From Eucommia ulmoides (taxonomy: Eukaryota > Streptophyta > Magnoliopsida > Garryales > Eucommiaceae): a DNA stretch of 64,000 nucleotides. Each line of letters starts with the position of its first letter. Positions within the stretch are counted from its first letter, which is position 1. The notes beneath the pieces are model-generated. The model was given only the letters and a program-made list of their open reading frames with translations. It did not search any database and was not told where the DNA came from. The stretch is taken from contig CM028335.1 of NCBI GenBank assembly GCA_016647705.1, positions 13,847,905 to 13,911,904 of the forward strand, in the 5' to 3' direction. Below, piece after piece: positions 1 to 11,385 of this stretch. The translations under genes and the position numbers were made by a program.

Positions 1-1128
1 TATATATATATATATAGAGGGTTTGAATGGGATGGTCTATCAAGGCATTATGAGGACAACTTATTCAAATTTAAATTCGTATTAGACTCTAAGTCCAAAG
101 ATTCTGAAAATAACCCCACCAAAGAATCTGAAAATAATGCGAATAACATTTTTTTAGGTGATGAGGATTGTGTGGAGTCTGAATAGGATTTGAAAAATCA
201 ATGTGGATCGTAAGATGAGGATAATAGGGAAGACAATAAATTTAATCCTAAAACGACATGACATCCATAAAATTTAAGGTATGGATGGTTTTTAGTAATG
301 TTAAAGAATTTAATGATGCAATAAAAAATCAGGCAATTGCACTGCGTAAATGTGTTAAGTTTAAGAAGAAAGAAGAGTAAAGGGGGAGGGATGTTTGGAA
401 AGAATCTTATCCTTTGGTCATATTTTCATTATCAAATCCTAGGGAAAGGAATTGACAAATAAAACTTATTAGCCAAAACATACATGTTCTAGGGAATTCT
501 GGAATAGGAATGTGAATTATAATTAGTTGGCTAGTAAATATATAAATAAAAAAAAAAAAAAAAGTAAGAATTGAGGATAACCATTGGTCTTTGAAAGCCT
601 TTAAGCAAATTGTGCACAATGACCTAAATGTGAGAGTGTCTAAGAGTCAAGTTTATAGAGCTAAGAGAAAGGATATTGAGGCTATAGAGGGCACACAGCT
701 GGATTAATCTAAATATGGTACAAGATTATGTCCATGAGCTTAGAATATCCAACCCAAGTTCCACTGTTATACTAAATGTTTCCGAATATGAATTAGATGG
801 AAGAGTTCAATAGACATGTTTATACCCCATGCTGAACATAGTCACTGTGTTAGGCATCTTCTCAATAATTTTAAGACAAAATTTAAGGGGATTGCCTAAA
901 AGGATGTTTTGTGGAATACTGTTAGAGCAACGCTATCAGTTTATTTTGAGAAGACAATGTAAGAAATACTAAATTTGGACAACGAGGTATTTGAATGGTT
1001 TAATGATAAGCTCCCCAGACATTGGTCAAGGTCCCATTTAATTCTTTTGCCCAAGTGTGATATACTTTTGAACAGTCTTTGTGAGAGTTTCAACTCATTC
1101 TTTCTTGAAGCAAGTGAAAAATAAATTA

Positions 1129-2011
1129 TGTTGAATCCCATATCGCTTGTGTTATGTGATCCTGAGCTATATATAAATCCCACATCGATGTTGGGCCCCC
1201 GATATCCGTTCGCAGTGCTTTATCAAAGTCCACTCTGAGCATGAGGGGGCATGTTAAATCCCACATCGCTTGTGTTACCTGATCCTGGGCTATATATAAA
1301 GTCAAGGGCAATCCTCCTCTTTCAATGCGTCTTTTGAGAGTGAGTTAGGCCCATTAAAATTTCTACATGGTATCAGAACCAGACTTTTTTCTGAAGTTGG
1401 GCGTGTTAAATCCCACATCAATTATGGGGCCCCCGATATCCATTCGCAGTTATTTGTCAAAAAGTTCACCATGCGCGTGAGGGGGCATGTTGAATCCCAC
1501 ATTAATGTTGGGCCTCCCGATATCCGTTCGCAGTGGTTTGTCAAAGTCCACCCTGCGTGTGAGGGGGCGTGTTGAATCCCATATCGCTTGTGTTACTTGG
1601 TTTTGAGCTATATATAAAACCAAGGACAATCCTCCTCTTGCAAGGCGTCTTTTGAGAGTGCGTTAGGCCCATTAGGTTTTCTACATGGTATCAGAACCAG
1701 ACTTTTGTCTGAAGTTGAGCGTGTTAAATCCCACATCAATTATGGGCCCCCCGATATCCGTTCGCAGTGATTTATCAAAAAGTCCACCATGCGCGTGAGG
1801 GGGCATGTTGAATCCCACATTGATGTTGGGCCTCCCGATATCCGTTCGCAGTGGTTTGTCAAAATCCACCCTGCGTGTGAGAGGGCGTGTTGAATCACAT
1901 ATCGCTTGTGTTACCTGATCCTGAGCTATATATAAAGCCAAGGGCAATCCTCACATTACAAGGGGTCTTTTAAGAATGATGAGAATGAGTTAAGCCCATT
2001 GAATTTCTACA
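1129..2011 (+). mobile_element. TRIM element in tandem form (three LTRs plus a truncated one)
   Basis: A small non-coding LTR element inserted in the MULE pseudogene. LTRs begin TGTTRAATCCCACATCG and end TTTCTACA: 1252-1367 (116 bp), 1570-1685 (116 bp) and 1888-2011 (124 bp), plus a truncated start at 1129. Two LTRs are followed at once by TGGTATCAGAACC, an initiator-Met-tRNA-type primer binding site (1368, 1686). The later ones are preceded by a GAGGGGGC-like polypurine tract. LTR starts are exactly 318 bp apart. The internal part itself contains ~97-bp subrepeats starting TGTTRAATCCCACAT. The flanks read AATTA (1124-1128) and AATTC (2012-2016), a 4-of-5 target-site match. No coding capacity. 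The TRIM class (terminal-repeat retrotransposon in miniature) fits size, PBS and PPT. Confidence 0.8.
1368..1380 (+). other. Primer binding site of the TRIM (Met-tRNA type)
   Basis: TGGTATCAGAACC directly follows the LTR end CTACA. The same site recurs at 1686-1698 after the next LTR. It matches the common plant initiator-tRNA PBS TGGTATCAGAGCC with one change. Confidence 0.75.
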
Positions 2012-2639
2012 AATTCTAACAAACAATTAAAGATTTGCAAATTAACAGAATGCAAGTGAATCGGGGAAAAGGAAGAAAGTGGAAAGGGAGAGAAAAAATT
2101 GTCCTAAAATTAAAAAAATGTTGGAAAAAAATAAAGACAATAGCAATGCATGCATACGACAATAGGCTAGGGCTAAAGAGTTTGAGTTTGTTTGCATTTG
2201 GAGTAAACTGTTGACTGTTGATTTAGATGTGAAAACATGTTCATGCTGAAAGTAGAATTTGTCAGGCATTCTTTGCATGTATGTTGTGCCTGCCATTGCC
2301 TACAAAAATCATCAAGCAAAGAACTATGTCAATGAATACTACAGAATATAGACTTACTTCGAGATATATGAGCCTGTGATCAACACATGGGACTCTTCTA
2401 ATCTTTGGCCTAAGCGTCGAGAATTGATTGTAAATCCTCTATTTTTTCACAAAACGGATTGGGAGACCAAAGAAATTGAGAATATAGGAGTCATATGAGC
2501 CTAGTCAGAATCCAACCAAGCTAAAGAAAAAACAAGTTTCACTAAAATACAGGTTGTATGGAGAGTAGGGCCATAATAAGAGAACCTGCAAATCTGGGAA
2601 AAGAGAAAATGTATTTGGTCACTTTAATTAGTTTATTTG

Positions 2640-3030
2640 ATTGTTTCAATTTAGTATGATTAATATTATTAATTTAATCTGGACAGGGTGAGCAAGCTGA
2701 GAAAGTAGGTGGGACAACTAGAACCTATGGAAATAGAGTAGAAGTTGTAGCAGATGGAGTTGGAAATAGTGGACAAGGAGAGAAAACTTGGGTTAAATGT
2801 GGACAAGGAGAGCATATTTAAATGTGCTTTGAGTTTAGGTACTTTTTGGAAGCCTTAGGAATTTTTTGGGCAACTTCTAGGAGGCAGCTTATGTAGTTTT
2901 TGGACGGCTAATAGCCTGACTACTTATGTATTCTTTGTTAGTGGATCTTCTTGGGTAATGATTAGGTGATGTATATGTTAAATGGTTGCGGAATGAATAA
3001 ATAATTGAGGAAACGATGAATGTTAAAAAT
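2640..3030. other. 3' non-coding remnant of the decayed MULE
   Basis: No convincing coding sequence. Near 2965-3000 is a segment (GTGATGTATATGTTAAATGG) that recurs diverged at 9831-9850, just beyond the LTR element inserted at 3031. The host DNA here therefore contained a local repeat before that insertion. Confidence 0.4.
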
Positions 3031-3832
3031 TGATGTGGGGGAATTTCGTCACATATACCACATGAAGGATATCGCAACAAGTGTGGAAAACCGGTCGAGC
3101 TAGGAGCCGGGATTCCCTCCGATTGGGCCTCTCATATTCTCCTTAAATACCTCCGGGCCGAACTGAAGATCATTGCGCCAAGCTGATAGAGTCCGAGCCG
3201 ACCTGATAGAGTCCGAGCCGAGTTGACGAGCCCAAACACTCTCAGCTCAAATTCTCCACATTTGGGTCCTCTCCAGGCTGTTTTGAAGCATCTACTCTCC
3301 ATTTCAAGTGGGCTGGCCCATGGACTTTTGCAAATGGGCCCAAAAGCCCAATTCAAATGTTTAGAGCCCTCATTCGCTAGCTCATTGGTTGCCAGAGGAA
3401 TTAGGTTAATTAACCCAAGCTCAACTCCCTAACCTCGTGGTGCTAATTGCGCCCAACGCCTATAAATACACCATGGCATCCAATGCCCAAAGGTACACAC
3501 TCTCTACTCACACTAGAGCACTCTTAGCCTTTTTTCCTAGATACCTACTCTCACGCTGGAAAGACTTCACCGGGCACAACCCCGGTTAGTCTGTATGCTC
3601 GGAGTGAAGGAGTGAAACTCAGCTCGGAGATTGAAACAGAGTCCGGAGAAGTATTCATCTCAGAGTCTGAACAGGATCTTAGGTTGAGTCCAAGAGATCA
3701 AGTCGAATTGCGGTCACCTACAAGGTGTCAAAAGCTTCAGATTCACCAGTCCACCACACCATTAACAATCTCACACGTGTCGTGCCTTTCCAGACCATAC
3801 TATTGGTTACTCTCCATTTTTTGACACCAACA
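3031..3832 (+). repeat. 5' LTR of the Gypsy-like element
   Basis: 802 bp with TG...CA termini. TATAAATACA at 3461-3470 is the likely promoter core. Near 3185-3260 it contains GAGCCGA.TTGACGAGCC...ACTCTCAGCTC, the same core that forms the internal tandem arrays of this element. Confidence 0.85.
3461..3470 (+). promoter_or_regulatory. LTR TATA box
   Basis: TATAAATACA lies about 370 bp before the LTR end. The same box is at 9421-9430 in the 3' LTR, the expected place for the U3/R promoter. Confidence 0.55.
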
Positions 3833-3833
3833 G

Positions 3834-3856
3834 TTTGACGTCGTCTGTGGGAACGC
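3834..3856 (+). other. Probable primer binding site of the Gypsy-like element
   Basis: The sequence right after the LTR end CAACA contains GTCGTCTGTGGGAACG. It resembles the PBS region (GGCGCCGTCTGTGGGAA) seen in many plant Gypsy elements of the Tat/Athila group, with GGCGCC degraded to GACGTC. Confidence 0.5.
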
Positions 3857-3900
3857 ACTAAAGGCCTCCCCTGATCGTCAGCTCCCCACGAGGTTAAGAC

Positions 3901-4410
3901 TTGATGATCACAAGGTCTGGAAAGAAAATTTGCCAAGCAGATCAAACTCTCGCCGTGAACAGCAATCCGTCACCTCAGTCCTTCACCGTCATGTCAAAGG
4001 CTCCCAGCTTGAATTCCCGGGTCCCAACCATGGAGCATTACCAGCAGCCTACCGGCCCGATGGTTCAGCCCACCAGCCAGATGGTTCCTTCTACCTTACC
4101 CTCTAAACCGTTTGTTGGGCAGACCTTTAGGGCCCTTGAAGCTTCACAGATCGACAACTTGGAACGTCAACTAGGCGAGTTCTGAAATTATTTATAAGTC
4201 CTCCTCTTCCGCCTATCGTTGTCTCCTGGCCTAGAGGAACCGGCTCTCCGAACCACAGGGCAAGAGGAGCGACCTCAAAACTACGAGAATAGCGTAGTCT
4301 TCTCCAACGGACACAAGGATCGCCCCAAGCCCTACGACCATAAGTCAAGGGTAAGAGAGGGCTCTCCCAGTTATGTCAAGACCCTCTCCCCAATGAAGAC
4401 ACGACGTTAA
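3901..4410 (+). pseudogene. gag-like open frames at the 5' end of the Gypsy-like element
   Basis: Two short frames: one of 94 codons opening MMITRSGKK (3901-4185) and one of 63 codons (4219-4410) rich in Arg, Pro and Ser. Their position just after the PBS and their polar composition fit the start of a Tat-type gag region. I see no capsid motif or zinc knuckle, so this is positional inference. No longer frame follows. Confidence 0.35.
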
Positions 4411-4679
4411 GGACCAACCAAAGTCACCCATTGGCCGAGCTCCCAAGCAGCAATGCCCGACCTGTGAGTTCGTTGTGAGCAAGAGGCACGCTCCTATTCA
4501 CCGTCCTCAGGCCACCACGGTGTCCAACCTGGGGACCGCGGCCAAAAGAGACCAAGAAGAGGTTAAGCAAAAGAAAATAGAGTATAAGGGCTCGAGCAAG
4601 GCATGGGCTTGGAGGGGCTCCAAGTATACAAGTCATGAGATCTAACTAAGCTCCATTCTGTCGTTTTTGCCTCTACTCG

Positions 4680-5480
4680 TCAAACACCAAGTGCAGCACG
4701 ACAGCGGAGCCGAGCAGCTCTCAGTCCCGTCATGTATGGAGATGAGCAGTCATTTGTGCCAACCTAACCAAAGACGAGCAGCCCTTCATGCCGACCTGGG
4801 TAGAGATGAGCCACCCTCTAGCTATTTCTCCAAACGAAAGCAGAGACGAGAAGCCCTTCGTCCCATCTCGGACGAGGATGAGTTGCCCTCTAGCCAATCT
4901 CCAAATGAAGTATAAAGGCGGAGACGAGCAGCTATTTGTGCTGACTTGGCCAGAGATGAGCAGCCCTATAGACGAGCAACACTCTCCAAGCACACCCACC
5001 TCGGATCAGTCAAATTTAGAGGGTCTGAAACTAGATCAAGCCAAACAATCCCAAGTATGAAAAGTTGACCGAGCCCAACTCTCCTAGCACACTCAGCTTG
5101 GATTTGTCAAATCATGAAAATCCCAAAAGCAAATGGGGCCTAATATTTTCCAAGTGCGAAAGTTTGGTTGAACTCTGCTCTCCGGGCAACCTCAACTTGG
5201 ATCCATCAAATTTTGGCATCCACCGACGTTAGCCGAGCTACGTATCCAAGCACCCCCAGCTCGAATTTTTCAATCATGAAGATCCCAAAATCAAATGGCG
5301 TCGAACATTTCCCAAGTGTGAATGTTTGGCTGAGCTCCGCTCTCCAAGCAACATCAGCTCGGATCCATCAAATTTGGGTATCTGCTAAATGTTTGCCGAG
5401 ATCCAATCTCCATGCACTCTCAACTCGGACCAACTAAAACTGAAGAACCCTAGAATATCTTCCTAGCCAAGCTCTCTGGG
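4680..5480. repeat. Diverged tandem repeats, first block of the array
   Basis: Imperfect units contain GATGAGCAGCCC / GACGAGCAGCCCTT (about 4740-4990). Longer units follow with TCCGCTCTCC...CTCAGCTCGGATCCATCAAATTT (about 5080-5440). More diverged than the arrays downstream, so probably older. Confidence 0.55.
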
Positions 5481-5954
5481 CACTCAGCGCGGATTTTAAA
5501 GTTCAAGTACGAAAAATTAGCCGACCACAGAACACCGAGCATATCATATCGGGTTGACTGAAGTAACAACCTATCTACTTTATCCCAACAGGAGTCTGGC
5601 CGGAGCGTTACACCCCGAGAACCGCGAGGACCAAGTGTTGTGAAGAGCTTAGTGTCTTAAACCCATGACACGAATTCAACTTTGTCTGGGCTGGGGGACA
5701 AGATGGTAATGGACCTAAGTGGAAACAAGGAAAGACAAAAAATGAAAATTTTGAATTTTTTCAAATTTTAGCAAGTGAGGAAAAACAGTCGAGCACCGAA
5801 CTTCGAGCACTGCTCAACATCATCAAAGATAGAATTTCCAAAACCATCGAGGGAGCCTTACATGTTGAGCTCCTGGCTCATAGCACCTTCTACTCACCAT
5901 CTTCACAAAGTGGAGGCTCACAACCGACCAAGGGGTCTCATTAGGCGAGCTTTA

Positions 5955-8560
5955 GGCTCGGGGCATCCTCAGCTCAAAACTACTCTACCTTTGGAAAGAG
6001 GAAGTGGGGGAGAAAATTTAACAGTTCCAAACACGTGTTAGGCACGCCTCAAGCAATGGTCCTGAACATCCGCCACTACGGTTAGATGGTCAGGACTGGG
6101 GGGGAACCTCAAAACCCTATTTTCTCCAGATTTTCCAAGTATGAAAAATTATACGAGCTGCCAAGTACAAGCACCCTCAGCTCGGGTATGTCCAAAATGG
6201 GAAGCCTCAAACCCTTCCTATCTCAAAATCGGCCATGTGTAAAGGATTGTCCAAGCTACCGAGTTCGAACACCCTCAGCTCGGATACGTCCAAAATAGGA
6301 AGCCTCAAACCCTTCCTATCTCAGAATAGGCCAAGTGTGAAAGATTATCCGAGCTATCAAGTCCGAACACCCTCACCCTGAACACATCCAAAATGGGAAG
6401 CCTCAAACCCTTCCTACTTCAAAATCGGCCAAGTATGAAAGATTATCCGAGCTACAGAGTCCGAACACCCTTAGCTCGGATACATCCAAAATGGGGAAGC
6501 CTCGAACCCTTCCTACTTCAAAATTGTCTAAGTATGAAAGATTATCCGAGCTACAGAGTCCGAACACCCTCAGCTCAGATACATCCAAAATGGGGAAGCC
6601 TCGAACCCTTCCTACTTCAAAATTGTCTAAGTATGAAAGATTATCCGAGCTACCGAGTCTAAACACCCTCAGCTCGGACTTGGTCAAAATAAGAAGCCTA
6701 TCAAAGATTAAAAAATAGTCCGAGCTAATGAGCCCGAGCACTCTCAGCTCGGACATGATCAAAATCGGAAGCCTATCAAAGATTGGCGAATGGTTCGAGC
6801 TGACAAGCCCAAGCACTCTCAGCTCGGACATGATCAAAATGGGAAGCCTATCGAAGATTGACGAATGGTCAAAGCTGACGAGCCTGAGCACTCTTAGCTC
6901 GGACATGATCAAAATGGGAAGCCTATTGAAGATTGGGCTCAGGGCATCCTCAACTCGAAACTACTCTACCTTTAGAAAGAGGAAGTATGGGAGACAATTC
7001 AACAGTTCCACGCACGTGCCAAGCACGCCTCAAGCAATGGTTTTGAACATCCACCACTACAGTTAGATGGTCAAGACTGGGGAGAACCTCAAACCCCTAT
7101 TTTCTCCAGATTTTCCAAGTATGAAGAATTATACGAGCTACAAAGTACAAGCACCCTCAGCTCGGGTATGTACAAAATGGGGAAGCCCCAAACCCTTCCT
7201 ACTTCTAAATTGTCTAAGTGTGAAAGATAATCCGAGCTACTAAGTCCGAACATCCTCAGATCGGATACATCCAAAATAGTGAAGCCTCAAACCTTTCCTA
7301 CCTCAAAATCGGCCAAGTGTGAGGGATTATCCGAGCTACTTAGTCTGAACACCCTTAGCTCGAATACGTCCAAAATGGGAAGCCTCAAACCCTTCCTACT
7401 TCAGAATCGGCCAAGTATGAAAGATTATCCAAGCTACCGAGTCCGAACACCCTCAGCTTGGATACATCCAAAATGGGGAAGCCTCAAACCCTTCATACTT
7501 CAAAATTGTCTAAGTATGAAAGGTTATCCAAGCTATCGAATCTGAACACTCTCAACTCGGACTTGGTCAAAATAAGAAGCCTATCGAAGATTGACAAATA
7601 GTCCAAGCTGACAAGCCCGAGCACTTTCAACTCGGACATGATCAAAATCGGAAACCTATCGAAGATTGGCTAATGGTCCTAGCTGGCAAGCTCGAGCACT
7701 CTCAGCTCAGACATGATCAAAATGGGAAGCCTATCGAAGATTGACGAATGGTCCGAGTTGACGAGCCCAAACACTCTTAGCTTGGACATGATCAAAATTG
7801 GAAGCCTATCAAAGATTGGCAAATGGTCCGAGCTGGCGAGCCCGAGCACTCTCAACTCGGATATTATCAAAATGGAAAGGCTATTGAAGATTAAAGAAAC
7901 GATTCGAGCTGACGAACCCGAGCACTCTCAGCTCGGACATGTCCAAAATAAGAAGCCCCTTGTAGATTGAAGAAGGGTCCGAGCTGACGATCCCTAGCAC
8001 TCTCAGCTCGGACTTCGTTGGAATTGGAAACATGTTGAAGATTGAAGATAAGTCTGAGTTGACGAGCCCGAGCGCTTTTAGCTCGAACATGTTCAAAATG
8101 GAAAGCCAATAAATATTGAAGCCTGGTCCGAACTGTTGAGCCCAAGCACTCTCAACTCTGGTATATTCCAAAATGGAAAGCCAATGAAGATTGAAAACAA
8201 GTCCAAGCTAACGAGCCCAAGCACTCTCAACTCGGACATGTTCAAAATAGAAAGTCAATGAAGATTGAAGACAGGTCCGAGATGACAAGCCCGAGCACTC
8301 TCAACTCGTACATGTTCAAAATAGAAAGTCAATGAAGATTGAAGACTGGTCCGAGCTAACGAGCCCGAGCACTCTTAGCTCGGATATGTTCAAATATAAA
8401 GACAATGAAGGTTGAAGTCTGGTGTAAGCTGGCGATCCCGAGCACTCTCAGCTTGAATTTCACAAATATGGAGCCCTTCCAATTCTCATTGAAGATTACC
8501 AAGCTAAGCTGACAGAACCCCCAGCCGAGCTGACGAATCCGAGCACTCTCAACTTGGATC
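5955..8560. repeat. Tandem array with 99-bp and 75-bp units and a ~981-bp higher-order repeat
   Basis: Units carry the core CACCCTCAGCTCGGA followed by TCCAAAATGGGAAGCCT. A 99-bp spacing is seen at 6481 to 6580, and a 75-bp spacing at 6722, 6797 and 6872. A block starting GGGCATCCTC at 5961 recurs at 6942, so a segment of about 981 bp (both unit types plus a shared leader) was itself duplicated. Both unit lengths are multiples of three. Long frames therefore stay open, especially on the - strand (6403-6912, 169 codons). This periodic openness is not evidence for a protein. Confidence 0.8.
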
Positions 8561-9003
8561 CTGCACACTTGGGGTATCTTAAGGTCGTTTTTGAAGTTTT
8601 CGATACCCTTTTGACGCCCTCTCCACCTTCTTATCATCTCGATGGGCTAAAAATAGGCTACTACTCTCCATTCCAACCGCGCCATCAAATAAATCAAATT
8701 TTGAGTTGTTGGAAGATGTATTTTTGGTTGGCGAATTTGGTTATCAGCTGCCAAACTTAATTTTTGGACGGTTAAATCACTAAGCTAAAGGTCCGAGCAA
8801 AATCGACATCAATGAGACGGCTTCAACATACTCCAATTCACCTGGCCACGAGTATTTTTGGCCGGTAGAGTCATTAGTCAACAACCACGATAGCAACATC
8901 CTCCAAAACAACAAACGAGCAAAGGCCGAGTTTATGCGGAATTCATTCATGAAAGCCTCAAGCTCATCACGTTCCGCTCTCGCCCTCAGAACTTGGGGGT
9001 AAC

Positions 9004-9796
9004 TGATGTGGGGGAATTTCGTCACATACGCCACGTGGAGGATATCGCAACAAGTGTGGGAAAACGGCCAAGCTGGGAGCCAGGATTCCCTCCGATTATG
9101 CCTCTCATATTCTCCTTGAAGACCTCTGGGCCGAACTGAAGATCATTGGGCCGAGCTGATGAAGTCCGAGCCAAGCTGATAGAGTTCGAGCCCAAGCACT
9201 CTCAGCTCAAATGCTCCACATTTGGGTCCTCTCCAGGCCATTTTGAAGCTCATACTCTTCATTTCAAGTGGGCCAGCCTAGGGACTTCTACAAATGGGCC
9301 CAAAAGCCCAATCCAGATGTTTAGAGCCCTAAGTCACTAGCTCATTGGCTGCCAAACAAATTTGGTTAATTAACCTGAGCTCAGCTCCCTAATTTCGCGG
9401 CTCTAATTGGGCCTAGTGCCTATAAATACAACATGTCATCCAATGCCCAAAGGTACACATTCTCTACTCACACTAAAGCACTCTTAGCCCTTTTCTCCGG
9501 ATACTTGCTCTCACGCCGGAGGAACTTTACTGGGCACAACCTCGATGAGTCTGTGTGCAGGTGCTCAAAGTAAAGAATGAAGCTCAACTCGGAGATCGGA
9601 ACAAAATCTAGAGAAGTATTCATCTCGGAGTCTGAACAGGATCTCAGGTCGGGTCCAAGAGCACAGGTCAGATTGCGGTCACCTCCAAGGCGTCAAAAGC
9701 TCCAGATTCACCAGTCCACCGGCCATGAACAATCTCGCATATGTCGTGCCTTTCCAGATCATACTGCTAGTTGCTCGCCATTTTTTGACACCAACA
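9004..9796 (+). repeat. 3' LTR of the Gypsy-like element
   Basis: 793 bp, matching 3031-3832 from TGATGTGGGGGAATTTCG to GACACCAACA with scattered substitutions and small indels. TATAAATACA is at 9421. The tract ACTTGGGGGTAA just before it is the likely polypurine tract. Confidence 0.85.
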
Positions 9797-9801
9797 AAAA
9801 T

Positions 9802-10390
9802 TATTTTTGACAATATTATGGTGAAGTATATGTTAAATGGTTGTGGAAATAATATGATTTTGCGTGATGTTTTGCAGCTTATTAATGTTGAGTCTGACAT
9901 TTTTATTGGATCTATACATTGGTTGTGGAATGAATGTGGTTCCAAGTGATATATTGCAGCTTATGAATGATATATTATATAATTTGTATTGGATCTATAC
10001 ATTGTTTGTGGAATAAATGGTTATTGGTATACAAATAATGCACAAACAGTTAATTATATTACACAAGGAAGATTCATTACATCAATTGTAATGATTCTAT
10101 ACTAATTATATTACAACAAATTCCAACATAGGGTCAAACTAATTCAATTCTTAAAAACAAAAAAAAAAAACCAAAAAATAGCCCATGAAAATAGAAGAGT
10201 TATCTATAAGTTAATCTCTTTATATTTTCTCAATTTATTCTCCTCTTCTAGTGCATTAATTCTCCACAATAAACTGGGTATTAGAGTTGTTGACCTTGCG
10301 CACATGGGAGGGCCATACCACAAAAAATACCCACAACCTCTAGCTTGAAAAATAAAAATAAAAGGAAAAATTATGTATCATTTTTCTATT
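9802..10390. repeat. AT-rich flank with a short tandem repeat
   Basis: ATTGGATCTATACATTG occurs at 9905 and again, with a two-base difference at most, at 9988 (83-bp spacing), each followed by a diverged GTTTGTGGAATRAATG. The DNA continues the non-coding sequence interrupted by the LTR element at 3031. No gene seen. Confidence 0.45.
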
Positions 10391-10393
10391 TTT

Positions 10394-10808
10394 TGGAGTT
10401 GAACCTGTTTTCCAAATTCAATCCGTAAAAAATCAAAAATGAGTAAAAAATAAAAAATAAATAAAAAAAATCAACAACTAGGAATACATACCAAACCATA
10501 TTTCTCACATGCCAAAACCTTCTACCAAGATTGTACGCAGTCCATGATTTTATTCTTATTGCGTTCCTCCCTCAATTACCCAAAAATAAATGAAAAACCA
10601 TTTCCATTTTGTTCACTTTCCATATTTCCATTTTGGAGTTGAACCTGTTTTCCAAATTCTGTTTGTAAAAAATCAGAAATGAGTAAAAAATAAAAATAAA
10701 AAATCAACAACTACGAATACATACCAAGTCATATTTCTTACATGCCAAAACCTTCTACCAAGATTGCAGGCAGTCCATGATTTTATTCTTATTGCCTTCC
10801 TCCCTCAA
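10394..10808. repeat. Direct duplication of about 180 bp
   Basis: The segment from TTTTGGAGTTGAACCTGTTTT to TTATTCTTATTGCGTTCCTCCCTCAA (about 10394-10574) is repeated with few changes at about 10632-10808. Both copies contain CATGCCAAAACCTTCTACC. No coding potential. Confidence 0.7.
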
Positions 10809-10969
10809 AAAAAAAAAATCACTTTCCATATTTACATTTTGTTCTCTCAGAAATACAAACAAATATGTTGAAGACTTGAAGTAAGCATATATGGGCCAAT
10901 ATATGGGTTCTAACAGGAAAAAATAAACAGAAATAGGAGGGGAGGAACACATAAGCCCACCTTAAATGA

Positions 10970-11385
10970 CCATTTTGTCATTAAAATGATTGCATGTGCG
11001 GCATGACTTTTTCTATCCAAATAGACTAACAGAGTTTTTAATTTCGCGAGATTGAAATGTATTTGAAAGTTTAGAAACCAAATGTGTAATTTGTCAAATC
11101 ATAGGGTCGGCATAGACACCCATCCTATATTAGGGGTCAAATTGTAATTTTCTTTTTCTCTCCTTTATTTTGGAAAAGTTATATTTTTGTTTCCTGAAAT
11201 ATGGAGAAATATGGAGTGAGTGTCTATGTGGATTCTGAGATTGTCAAATTGCACTTTGGTCCTTCAAATTTCACTTTTATTTTAATCTCGCAGAATTAAA
11301 AACATTGTTAATGATTTAAGTTGGAAAATAGGTTATGCCCTGCATGTGGCCTTCTAATGAGGATCTTTCGTCATTTTATAACTCC
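10970..11385. repeat. Foldback (inverted-repeat) element
   Basis: The arm at about 10970-11150 contains TTTTTAATTTCGCGAGATTGAAA and a CCAAATGTGTAATTTG...TAGACACCCAT segment. It is matched in reverse complement by about 11200-11385. A third, diverged arm in the left orientation lies at about 11515-11680. Likely a decayed MITE or MULE foldback; I could not define a clean target duplication. Confidence 0.5.

Larger units (their letters stand above)
20..2640 (+). pseudogene. Decayed MuDR-type (MULE) transposase, core-deleted and split by a TRIM
   Basis: Conceptual translation in shifting frames follows the order of plant MuDR transposases. There is an acidic N-terminal part. Around 276-370 comes a segment reading FSNVKEFNDAIKNQAI. 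Around 570-700 is the KAFK..V..DLNVRVSKSQVYRAKR block, and near 815-930 AEHSHCVRHLLNNFKTKFKG. At 1060-1110 it reads LLNSLCESFNSFFLEASEK. After the insertion at 1129-2011 it resumes with NCPKIKKMLEKNK, then the C-terminal YVNEYY...YEPVINTWDSSNLWPK block (about 2320-2410). A degraded CCHC zinc knuckle near 2548-2590 still reads GHNKRTCK. Many stops and frameshifts are present. The segment that should carry the first two catalytic Asp residues, between the VQDYVHEL part and AEHSHCVRH, is deleted. The 5' end lies at or beyond the window edge. Non-functional; family assignment is confident, exact limits are not. Confidence 0.75.
3031..9796 (+). mobile_element. Non-autonomous Gypsy-like LTR retrotransposon (LARD / gag-only type) with internal tandem arrays
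   Basis: Direct terminal repeats of about 800 bp (3031-3832 and 9004-9796) start TGATGTGGGGGAATTTCG and end TTGACACCAACA. They are flanked by a perfect 5-bp duplication AAAAT (3026-3030 and 9797-9801). After the left LTR comes a sequence like the GGCGCCGTCTGTGGGAA-type PBS of plant Gypsy elements. A G-rich tract precedes the right LTR. The 5.2-kb interior has only a short gag-like open frame and long tandem repeats. No protease, RT, RNase H or integrase motif is seen, so it must have relied on a helper. Both LTRs keep a TATAAATA box. Substitutions between the LTRs show it is not recent. Confidence 0.85.

Noticed and set aside
4680-8560. Regular short repeats reminiscent of a CRISPR array
   Set aside because: Units are contiguous and diverge gradually without unique spacers, lie inside an LTR element, and the DNA is eukaryotic.
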